The notes beneath the pieces are model-generated. The model saw only the letters and a program-made list of their open reading frames with translations. It ran no database searches and was not told the origin of the DNA. The translations under genes and the position numbers were made by a program. From positions 1-20,397 of the IMG/VR virus record IMGVR_UViG_3300009059_000079: 20,397 bases of DNA; one strand, 5' to 3'. Shown piece by piece: positions 14,934 to 20,397 of this stretch; position 1 is the first letter of the stretch; the number at the start of each line of letters is the position of its first letter. This DNA is from a virus.

Positions 14934-14961
14934 TTTAGTTTTTATTTAGTTTTGTTTTAGT
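14934..14961 (-). repeat. Three ACTAAA repeats with 11-base period before the capsid start codon
   Basis: On the minus strand ACTAAA occurs at 14961-14956, 14950-14945 and 14939-14934, the last directly abutting the capsid ATG. The same ACTAAA-ATG junction is found before gp22 (16434-16429). The A-rich leader replaces a Shine-Dalgarno sequence. Confidence 0.55.
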
Positions 14962-14967
14962 TTATTT

Positions 14968-16428
14968 TTATTTTTGTAATTTACTCATTAAATCTTTCAT
15001 TCTTAAGAACTGAGGATTTTCATAAGTTTTTGACTCAATAAGATTTGTAGAAGCTCCTCTTGATGGAGTCTTAGCAACTTTAGCCTCAACTGATTCAGAA
15101 ATAGTTGAGGTTTCTTTGCTTTGATATTCTTCTTTCAAAGTCTTATAAAGAGTCTTTGATTCTTTTAAAGATTCAACAGTGTCAAATCTTCTCAAAATGT
15201 TAATTTTTTCTTGTTTTGTTGTTGTGTGCTCAGTGAACAATCTCGTTGCGTAAGCTAAGTTTGAATTGAAAACAGCTACTTCATTTAATTTTTCTCTGAA
15301 AATATTTAATGCTTTTCTGTATTCTTCATTCTTTGCTCTCAAAGATTCTACTTCTTTAGCCATCTCACTCTCAGATACAGTTCTTACCTTTTGTTTTGGT
15401 AAACCGTGTCTTCTTGGGTCGTTCTTAGAACCATTACCCAAAGTACGAGCAGCTTCAGTTGTTTCAGCTTCTTCTTCCTCCGACATTTCAAATGACTTCT
15501 TTTTCAAGTTCATACCAACACCCTTAGGTTTAATAGTCATTGAACCTTCTTTCATTTCACCGTCTTCCATTTCAGAATCTTCCATTTCAGATAGGTCAAA
15601 TGATTTTTTCTTAAGGTTCATTCCCATACCTTTTGGTTTAATAGTCATTGACTCCTCAACCTCACCTTCGAATGCTTTTGTTTTTTTATTCATACCTTTT
15701 TTTGTTGTGTAATCTTCATCACCTTTATGGGTTTTTGATTTTTCACCCTTTTTCCCGTAGTCACCTTCACTCATTTCTTCGTACTCTTCATCAGAAGATT
15801 CATCTTCATAATCTTCCGTTTCATCTTCGTCTTCAGAAATTTCGATTTCGTAAACTACATCGTCTTCTTCGTACATCTCGTCCATTGTTTCTTCATAGTC
15901 TTCACCTTCTGTGTGAATTTCATATTCAACATCAGAATTAGTATCCTTAAGATGAATTGAATCTTCATCTTTAGAAACAATAATACCATCTTCTTCGCCC
16001 ATGGCTTTGAAGACTTTTAAGATTTCATCATCAGACGCAGTTCTAAGGTCTAAAGGTAATAGAACTTCTTCTTCGTCATCTACTTCTAATTCATCACCAG
16101 GTAGGTCCAAAGACATAAGGTCTTCTTCACCTCCTAATGTTTCATCAGAAAATTCATCGTCAGATTCTTCATCATCAGATTCTTCATCGTCCATTTCAAG
16201 TTCAGCTTGTTCTTCCATTTCGTGAGCGTGCTCACCTTCTTCCATTTCTGATACTTCTTTCATAGACTCCGCTTTTTCAACCTCTTCAAGAGATTCCTTT
16301 ACTAGTTCACTGATTTCTTCCTTCATAGTAGAAGCAAGTATTCCTTTTGCATTTTGAGTTACGGCTTCTTCCAAATTTTTCATTTGTAAAAGTGCCTCTT
16401 CAACTAAAGATTTTTTTTCGTTTTGCAT
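14968..16428 (-). CDS. gp22: Prohead core scaffold protein, T4 gp22-like
   Basis: 486 residues; recognised by position (between the gp21 protease and gp23) and composition rather than strong identity. Residues 1-60 are helical; 60-220 are extremely acidic (runs of D/E with S, Y, M); 230-320 hold basic repeats; 350-486 are a helical, less acidic region (MAKEVESLRAKNEEYRKALN, 356-375, then VFNSNLAYATRLFTE, 386-400) that resembles the conserved C-terminal core region of gp22-type scaffolds. T4 gp22 is 269 residues, so this one is nearly twice as long, mostly because of the acidic segment and repeats. Family knowledge: the scaffold fills the prohead and is degraded by gp21 to allow DNA packaging. 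Several I/L-x-E sites are present. The leader carries a TATTTATT box and ends with ACTAAA directly before the ATG. Confidence 0.78.
   Translation of the reverse strand: MQNEKKSLVEEALLQMKNLEEAVTQNAKGILASTMKEEISELVKESLEEVEKAESMKEVSEMEEGEHAHEMEEQAELEMDDEESDDEESDDEFSDETLGGEEDLMSLDLPGDELEVDDEEEVLLPLDLRTASDDEILKVFKAMGEEDGIIVSKDEDSIHLKDTNSDVEYEIHTEGEDYEETMDEMYEEDDVVYEIEISEDEDETEDYEDESSDEEYEEMSEGDYGKKGEKSKTHKGDEDYTTKKGMNKKTKAFEGEVEESMTIKPKGMGMNLKKKSFDLSEMEDSEMEDGEMKEGSMTIKPKGVGMNLKKKSFEMSEEEEAETTEAARTLGNGSKNDPRRHGLPKQKVRTVSESEMAKEVESLRAKNEEYRKALNIFREKLNEVAVFNSNLAYATRLFTEHTTTKQEKINILRRFDTVESLKESKTLYKTLKEEYQSKETSTISESVEAKVAKTPSRGASTNLIESKTYENPQFLRMKDLMSKLQK
15478..15651 (-). repeat. Tandem protein repeats within the scaffold gene
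   Basis: Residues 260-281 and 296-317 are near-identical (SMTIKPKG, M or V, GMNLKKKSF, then a DLSE or EMSE end), 36 residues apart; a third, degenerate copy lies at about 242-256 (TKKGMNKKTKAFEGE). Basic blocks alternate with acidic Met/Glu/Asp linkers. Pattern of recent internal duplication. Confidence 0.8.
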
Positions 16429-16461
16429 TTTAGTTTTAACAAGAGTTTGTTTATTTTCCTT

Positions 16462-16469
16462 AATAAATA
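16462..16469 (-). promoter_or_regulatory. Candidate late promoter box TATTTATT before the scaffold gene
   Basis: Minus-strand TATTTATT beginning 41 bases before the gp22 ATG and just downstream of the terminator that ends the preceding unit, so a new transcript for gp22 and gp23 can start here, with a leader of roughly 28 bases. Confidence 0.5.
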
Positions 16470-16513
16470 TCTCAGTTTTAAAAAAAGTTTATTTTTTAAT
16501 GAAATGGCAAAAA

Positions 16514-16537
16514 AAAATCGGGTTTTAGCCCGATTTT
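16514..16537. terminator. Terminator between the DUF4494-like gene and gp22
   Basis: A 9-bp stem (AAAATCGGG pairing with CCCGATTTT), 6-base loop TTTTAG, followed on the minus strand by a run of T. It lies after the stop at 16563 and before the gp22 promoter box, so it separates the protease unit from the scaffold-capsid unit. Confidence 0.87.
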
Positions 16538-16562
16538 AATTTTTAATATTTTAATAAATTTT

Positions 16563-16772
16563 TTATTCGAAAACTTCGTCAATCTTACTTTCACTTACTG
16601 AAGTAATTCTCCAATCGTTTGTAAAACCTTCAAACTTTTTAGTAACTTTAGCTTCAACATCAGTAACACTGAAACCTTTTACCAACTTTTCTTCTCTAAT
16701 TTTTTTTACTTTGCCAGTGTCAGTATCGACCAAGTCATACTGAATTTTGGCCACAAAATATTTTTCGTCCAT
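16563..16772 (-). CDS. DUF4494-like small protein
   Basis: 69 residues. The arrangement YFVAKIQYDLVDTDTGKVKK, EEKLVKGFSVTDVEAKVTKK and WRITSVSESKIDEVF matches the pattern of DUF4494: a 'W/YF..KV.Y' start, a 'VT..YLVdAlSFTEAEaRi' middle and a '(F)tVt.ik.a.y.EVF' end. That family is known to me from Bacteroides and relatives; its function is unknown. In T4 the small genes 67 and 68 lie between portal and protease; this one is on the other side of the protease gene. It has no Shine-Dalgarno sequence; the start is 15 bases after the protease stop, and a terminator follows. Identification is by pattern, not by search. Confidence 0.7.
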   Translation of the reverse strand: MDEKYFVAKIQYDLVDTDTGKVKKIREEKLVKGFSVTDVEAKVTKKFEGFTNDWRITSVSESKIDEVFE

Positions 16773-16787
16773 AGTTTTAATTTTTTT

Positions 16788-17498
16788 TTAATAACCTAAA
16801 TAATCGGAAAGTCTTCTCATTAAGTCAACAGACTTATCGTTTTTTGTAATGTTTTCAGGTGATTTTTTTTCTTCCTCTAAGTTTTCTTCGTATTTGTTTT
16901 TGTCTTCTTTATTTAAAAACAAATAAGCTCCTGGCGTGGATGGTGAAGATACTAAGTCAAAACAAATTAATTCAAAATCATCTTGAACTTCATTTTGTTC
17001 TCCTTTCTTAGCTAAAGAACCAATACCTCTTGACGATACTCCCATAGTAACCCCTTGTCTCATTAAGTTAGCTGCAACATCACCAGGTGATGAAACTATA
17101 CCTCTTTCATGGAAACCTGGTGTAGTTAATAATTTAATCTTACCCATAAGGACATTACCCTCCCACCATACATCAGTAATAAGGTGAGATACTCTTTCCA
17201 AATCAATTAGTGAAGATTCAGGGTGATTTAACTCAGATATAGAAAGACCTTTGTTAATTGCTTTCTTATATTTTTCAACTTCTCTCTTTAATATCCTCTC
17301 AGGATAAACTCTACCATTTCTATTTGGTACACCATATTTCTGAAGTGTAGCGTAAAATTCAAAAGGTTTTGAGTGTTCTAACTGACCATAAGATTCTCTT
17401 ATTACTTCAGCGTTTCTGAATTCGTTAGGTGATACTGTTCCCGCATCCCACTCAACCAATATACCATTTCCTAAATCGTTTGGACCTAATACTCTCAT
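16788..17498 (-). CDS. gp21: Prohead core protease, T4 gp21-like
   Basis: 236 residues, serine protease of the T4 prohead maturation type. The N-terminal part carries the substrate strand (YATLQKYGVPNRNGRVYPER, 49-68). Probable catalytic residues: His92 in ELNHPES (89-95), Ser155 or Ser156 in MGVSSRGIG (152-160), and Asp181 in FDLVSSPSTPGA (180-191). Length is near T4 gp21 (212 residues); the extra C-terminal ~40 residues are charged (KEDKNKYEENLEEEKKSPEN) and contain Glu-rich segments that may be removed by self-cleavage. Family knowledge: it cuts scaffold and capsid precursors after Glu in I/L-x-E inside the prohead. Its place next to portal, scaffold and capsid genes is the T4 order. A TATTTATT box lies 21 bases before the ATG. 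Confidence 0.93.
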   Translation of the reverse strand: MRVLGPNDLGNGILVEWDAGTVSPNEFRNAEVIRESYGQLEHSKPFEFYATLQKYGVPNRNGRVYPERILKREVEKYKKAINKGLSISELNHPESSLIDLERVSHLITDVWWEGNVLMGKIKLLTTPGFHERGIVSSPGDVAANLMRQGVTMGVSSRGIGSLAKKGEQNEVQDDFELICFDLVSSPSTPGAYLFLNKEDKNKYEENLEEEKKSPENITKNDKSVDLMRRLSDYLGY

Positions 17499-17511
17499 TG
17501 TATTTTTTTAT

Positions 17512-17519
17512 AATAAATA
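17512..17519 (-). promoter_or_regulatory. Candidate late promoter box TATTTATT before the protease gene
   Basis: Minus-strand TATTTATT beginning 21 bases before the gp21 ATG, in the 31-base gap after the gene at 17530. Same spacing as before 9102 and 18295-19026. Confidence 0.5.
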
Positions 17520-17529
17520 CTATGGAATA

Positions 17530-17967
17530 TCAAATGTTTTTTGATTTTGATTTTGATAGTTGAAAATATTCCGACCTTAAAAGTTCATCTTGATAAACAG
17601 ACTTAGCAATTTTTTTAATTTTTTCTTTTAAAATTTGTGATTTGAATTCAAGAGAATCTTTTAGAAATAGTGTGATTTCTAAACTCATAAAACTTTTTTT
17701 ATTTAGTTGTATCCCACTTGAGCGTAGGTCCAAATCAACAATAGAGTTTTTTTCAAACACATCTTGGTCAATAACCTCTAACAAATTATGTTTAATTTGT
17801 CTATTTAAATTTCCCGTTACTCTATCCCAATTTTCTACTTCCTTTATTGGTTCAACCCAAGATTGTATGTTTATGTAAAGTGATTTAAAATTTATTGAAT
17901 CTACAGTTCCGTACACACATTTCGCATTATCAAAAATTGATAATTTCGATGTTTTTCCTTTTTTCAT
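17530..17967 (-). CDS. Hypothetical protein in the head gene cluster
   Basis: 145 residues, not recognised. Basic at both ends (MKKGKTSKLS; SKSKSKNI). The middle has beta-like strands (KCVYGTVDSINFKSLYINIQ, SIVDLDLRSSGIQLNKKSF, MSLEITLFLKD) and ends with an amphipathic helix (KSQILKEKIKKIAKSVYQDE). It could be a small head or packaging component since it lies between the portal and protease genes, the place of T4 genes 67 and 68. Preceded by a perfect TTGACA/TATAAT promoter, unlike all its neighbours, which have the TATTTAT box. Confidence 0.6.
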   Translation of the reverse strand: MKKGKTSKLSIFDNAKCVYGTVDSINFKSLYINIQSWVEPIKEVENWDRVTGNLNRQIKHNLLEVIDQDVFEKNSIVDLDLRSSGIQLNKKSFMSLEITLFLKDSLEFKSQILKEKIKKIAKSVYQDELLRSEYFQLSKSKSKNI

Positions 17968-18003
17968 TTATTATTTCATCTAAGAAGTTTTATTGTTTGA
18001 TAT

Positions 18004-18032
18004 ATTATAATCAAAAAAAAAGTATTTGTCAA
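18004..18032 (-). promoter_or_regulatory. Perfect sigma70-type promoter TTGACA-17-TATAAT
   Basis: On the minus strand TTGACA (18032-18027), exactly 17 bases, then TATAAT (18009-18004). The predicted start near 17997 gives a ~30-base leader for the gene at 17967. This is the host-type vegetative consensus of most bacteria (not the Bacteroidota TAnnTTTG form), distinct from the late boxes. Confidence 0.65.
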
Positions 18033-18052
18033 AAACTTCCCAAACTCAACTA

Positions 18053-18060
18053 TATTTATT
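18053..18060 (+). promoter_or_regulatory. Candidate late promoter box TATTTATT before bS21
   Basis: TATTTATT beginning 19 bases before the bS21 ATG. It lies 20 bases from the -35 of the minus-strand sigma70-type promoter, so the two units diverge from this 100-base gap. Confidence 0.5.
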
Positions 18061-18071
18061 AAGATAGTATT

Positions 18072-18266
18072 ATGATAGTAATAGAAGTACAAAAAGGTGA
18101 AAGTATCGAAAAAGCGTTAAAACGATACAAGTACAAGGTCATTAAGACCAAACAGATTGATATGTTACGTGAAAGACAGGAATTTGTCAAAAAATCGGTA
18201 ACAAAAAGAATGAAGAAACAAAAAGCCAAATACAAACAATATCTTCAACACATAGACACAAAATAA
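18072..18266 (+). CDS. rpsU: Ribosomal protein bS21 homologue
   Basis: 64 residues, the normal bS21 length. The pattern MIVIEVQKGESIEKALKRYK, then a K(V)IKTK segment, LRERQEFVKKSV and KRMKKQKAKYKQYLQ follows bS21 closely: 'V..GEsiekALkRyKrk', '.L..R..f.KpS..r' and a basic tail. bS21 sits on the 30S platform near the 3' end of 16S rRNA and helps in initiation; in Bacteroidota it is one of the proteins that hold the anti-Shine-Dalgarno tail. Phage bS21 copies are known in several marine and large phages. It has its own promoter-like box and a terminator directly after its stop, and is the only plus-strand gene inside the minus-strand head cluster, so it is expressed independently. No Shine-Dalgarno sequence is visible before it. 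Confidence 0.93.
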   Translation: MIVIEVQKGESIEKALKRYKYKVIKTKQIDMLRERQEFVKKSVTKRMKKQKAKYKQYLQHIDTK

Positions 18267-18292
18267 AAAAGTCCGAATAAATCGGACTTTTT
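18266..18292. terminator. Bidirectional terminator after bS21
   Basis: An 11-bp stem (AAAAAGTCCGA with TCGGACTTTTT) and the loop ATAAA; the plus side ends in TTTTTCTTT and the minus side in a T run. It begins in the last base of the bS21 stop codon and ends two bases before the stop of the minus-strand gene at 18295, so it serves both convergent genes. Confidence 0.92.
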
Positions 18293-18294
18293 CT

Positions 18295-19026
18295 TTATAA
18301 CCCTTGTTCTAATTGTTTAAGTTTATATAACGAAATCAAATCAGATTCACTTTCTTGTATTTTTTGAATTGTATTACCAATCTTTTCTTTTAACTCAGAA
18401 TCATCTGACTCAGCAATTTTATCTGACAATTTTAATATAACGTTTTCTTTGACTAATTTAATTTCTTCTGAAATTTGTTTTTTATTCAAGGACAATAAAG
18501 ATTTTAATTCTTTTTTATCTTCTTCAGAAATATTTGAATATTCTTTATTGAATGTATTTGTAACAATTTTTAACATAGATGAAAGTGGAATGTTCACACT
18601 TTCTTGAATGTTTTCTTTTTTTGTTGAAAGTAAAAGACTTTTAATTTGTGTTTTTGTCTCTAATATTCTTTCAAGATTTGTAATCTTATTTTCGTAAACC
18701 ACAAAATCAATGTTGGAATATTCATTTTCAACATCACCTTCTAAATTTGTTTTTACCCACTTATATAGTTCATCAATTTTTTTCTGATTAGAAGAAATTA
18801 AATCAGATAATCTTTCGAACGATTCATTAACGTATTCACCTGCAATATCTTTGTTGATACCTTTTTGCGCTGATAAATCATTATATATAAAGTACATCTC
18901 AGAGATGGCTTTGTCGGATAAGAAGTTCTTTTTGAACTCTTTTATAACGGTTTTGAAATTTTCTTTACCGTATGATTGAACGATTAGATGGTCTAAATTT
19001 GATTTAAATTGTCCGAACTTATTCAT
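18295..19026 (-). CDS. Helical hypothetical protein, possible prohead core component
   Basis: 243 residues, almost entirely helix-forming and rich in Lys, Glu, Ser, Asn and Ile/Leu, with heptad-like stretches (KITNLERILETKTQIKSLLL, then KKELKSLLSLNKKQISEEIK and a C-terminal KEKIGNTIQKIQESESDL). No family recognised. It follows the portal gene by 20 bases, in the place of T4 genes 67/68, which encode prohead core proteins, so a core or scaffold-like role is a reasonable inference. A TATTTATT box lies in the gap before its ATG. Confidence 0.62.
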   Translation of the reverse strand: MNKFGQFKSNLDHLIVQSYGKENFKTVIKEFKKNFLSDKAISEMYFIYNDLSAQKGINKDIAGEYVNESFERLSDLISSNQKKIDELYKWVKTNLEGDVENEYSNIDFVVYENKITNLERILETKTQIKSLLLSTKKENIQESVNIPLSSMLKIVTNTFNKEYSNISEEDKKELKSLLSLNKKQISEEIKLVKENVILKLSDKIAESDDSELKEKIGNTIQKIQESESDLISLYKLKQLEQGL

Positions 19027-19038
19027 AATAATTTTATT

Positions 19039-19046
19039 AATAAATA
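19039..19046 (-). promoter_or_regulatory. Candidate late promoter box TATTTATT after the portal gene
   Basis: Minus-strand TATTTATT directly abutting the portal stop codon (19049-19047) and beginning 20 bases before the ATG of the gene at 19026. Its spacing matches the boxes before 9102, 17498 and 18072. Confidence 0.5.
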
Positions 19047-20397
19047 TTACTTATTCAGTAACTCATTAAGTTTATCTTCAATTTCACCCAAAGATTTTCT
19101 TCCTTTGGACAAATCAAGTATATCTTGACCTCTCAAAATGTCATCCTCAATCAAAAGATTCATATCTCTATCTTTGATTGATTCGGGTGTAACTTCAGCA
19201 TCACCACCACCTGGTGCTGGTGCCTCAGGCGTTTCAGGAATTTCAGGAGCTCCCGTTTCTAAAGATGCTGGTTCACCAAATCCACCTAAATCACCAATAG
19301 CAGGTTCTGTTGTTTCACCTGCGGGTTCTTCACCCGGAGCTGGTTGTGTTCCTTTATTACCGTATAACTTATCCAAGTTATCAAATATACCTGTCTTAGT
19401 TATTACTTGAGGTGTTTGTTCAAGTTCAGCGGCTACTGCCTTTTCAATTCTTTGTTGTTGAATATCAAGTTTAATTTCTTCATCTGAAAAACCAAGAATA
19501 TGTTTTTTAGCCCATGAAGATGAAACTGCCTGTATACCATTACCAGGGTCACCAACAGCATCTTTGTAAAGAAGAATTTTTTCTTTCCAAGTTTCTAATT
19601 TTAACAAATCAGCTTGTGATGACGGGTTTGTTAATCCTAAAACAAAATTGTTTAGCTCATCTTCAAATCCAAGAATGTATAAGTGAATAATTGCAATCTT
19701 ATTCATTTCTTGAATCATCGACTTTTGAATTCTGTTAATAGTTCTTGCAAAACGAATATCTTGCAATGATAAATTTTTACCATCACCTACAACATCTTCA
19801 AAACCTAAAAATGCTTTAGGAACACGAAGTGCTGTTAACAATTTCTTTTGAATGTATTCAATGTCCGCAATCTCGGATAAATTTTGAGCTCCAGGTAAAG
19901 TGTCAATTGGGTTTGGCGCATTTGGGTCACGAACAGGAATAAAAAAGTCTTGGTCTACTGCCATTTGATTAAATCTCAAATCAACATTACCTGTTTGTGG
20001 GTCTGAAATTTGGTCCCTTTTAAACTTATTGGCAACTCTTTGTACATATGGTTCAACGTCTTTGTCATCCATATTACCAACAAACACTTTGAACACACGT
20101 CTTTCAGGTGCTCTTGAAGTTCTGTATACTAACATCGCATCTTCTGACAAAATTAACTGTTTCCAAATACGACGGGCTTTTTCTAACATTGAGGTACCGT
20201 AAGGTAACTTTCTATCATCACCCAATAATCTAAAGTGAGCTATTTCCCATGTGTTAAATTCTAAACCTTTTTCATTCCAAATAAATTTCAACGCTTCTGC
20301 AGTGGCATCTGTTTGATATTTACCTGCAGAAATTTTCATTCCTCTTTCAATCCTTTCAAGTTGAATGTTTGGTAATTGTTGGGAACCCATGATTCCC
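19047..20397 (-). CDS. gp20: Portal vertex protein, T4 gp20-like, 5'-truncated
   Basis: 449 codons visible; an ATG at 20390 exists but the frame stays open to the window edge and the family is longer (T4 gp20 is 524 residues), so the true start probably lies outside. Conserved portal segments, numbered from that ATG: RAPERRVFKVFVGNMDDKD (93-111), the dodecamer clip region; DFFIPVRDPNAPNPIDTLPG (148-167), AQNLSEIADIEYIQKKL (168-184) and ALRVPKAFLGFED (187-199), all gp20 hallmarks; then FARTINRIQKSMIQEM. The last ~120 residues are unusual: a Pro/Glu/Gly-rich linker (about 335-400) and an acidic helical tail (DILDLSKGRKSLGEIEDKLN). Family knowledge: the portal nucleates the prohead and is the DNA entry channel. 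Confidence 0.93.
   Translation of the reverse strand, partial: GIMGSQQLPNIQLERIERGMKISAGKYQTDATAEALKFIWNEKGLEFNTWEIAHFRLLGDDRKLPYGTSMLEKARRIWKQLILSEDAMLVYRTSRAPERRVFKVFVGNMDDKDVEPYVQRVANKFKRDQISDPQTGNVDLRFNQMAVDQDFFIPVRDPNAPNPIDTLPGAQNLSEIADIEYIQKKLLTALRVPKAFLGFEDVVGDGKNLSLQDIRFARTINRIQKSMIQEMNKIAIIHLYILGFEDELNNFVLGLTNPSSQADLLKLETWKEKILLYKDAVGDPGNGIQAVSSSWAKKHILGFSDEEIKLDIQQQRIEKAVAAELEQTPQVITKTGIFDNLDKLYGNKGTQPAPGEEPAGETTEPAIGDLGGFGEPASLETGAPEIPETPEAPAPGGGDAEVTPESIKDRDMNLLIEDDILRGQDILDLSKGRKSLGEIEDKLNELLNK

Noticed and set aside
15266-16225. Plus-strand open frames rich in Ser, Phe or Leu/His opposite the scaffold gene
   Set aside because: They are antisense shadows of the D/E- and K-rich codons of gp22 and have no start signals or protein-like composition.
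1-20397. tRNA genes, CRISPR arrays, insertion sequences, integrase or attachment sites
   Set aside because: No cloverleaf-like segment, regular spacer-repeat array, transposase or recombinase motif was seen on either strand.

Overview
The window is a piece of a T4-like tailed phage (myovirus) genome. It is AT-rich and densely packed, with genes separated by a few bases or overlapping. A block of head morphogenesis genes lies on the minus strand in the T4 order portal (gp20), prohead protease (gp21), scaffold (gp22), major capsid protein (gp23). A gp55-like late sigma factor and a gp5-like baseplate protein lie on the plus strand. The host cannot be read directly. A Bacteroidota host is suggested by the near absence of Shine-Dalgarno sequences, A-rich bases just before start codons, a small DUF4494-like protein (a family I know from Bacteroidota) and a phage-encoded ribosomal protein bS21 of Bacteroidota-like appearance. 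This is inference, not proof.

Layout. 1-4101 (+) is a sugar/nucleotide module: the 3' end of a GDP-mannose 3,5-epimerase-like gene, a PhoH-like ATPase, a HAD-like protein, a small unknown protein and two glycosyltransferases. 4101-11309 (+) starts with the late sigma factor and continues into tail/baseplate genes: a small coiled-coil protein, a 680-residue structural protein, a short helical protein, the gp5-like OB-fold protein, a DNRLRE-like fibre or adhesin protein and two small genes. 11306-12741 (-) is a two-gene cassette of lysine/cysteine-rich phage proteins, read from a palindromic divergent promoter region shared with a small plus-strand gene (12794-13051). 13122-20397 (-) is the head cluster, running from the 5'-truncated portal gene to the capsid gene, interrupted at 18072-18266 by bS21 on the opposite strand with its own promoter-like motif and terminator.

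Control. Four hairpins act as probable bidirectional terminators at convergent gene ends or transcription-unit borders. A recurring TATTTAT(A/T) box sits 11-41 bases before seven start codons on both strands and is the best candidate for the promoter recognised by the gp55-like factor. A perfect TTGACA-17-TATAAT promoter lies upstream of the minus-strand gene at 17967. The capsid protein carries a probable gp21 cleavage site after Glu60, so protease, scaffold and capsid protein form a T4-type prohead maturation system. No tRNA, CRISPR array, transposon or integrase was seen, and no stretch of more than 300 bases lacks a gene.
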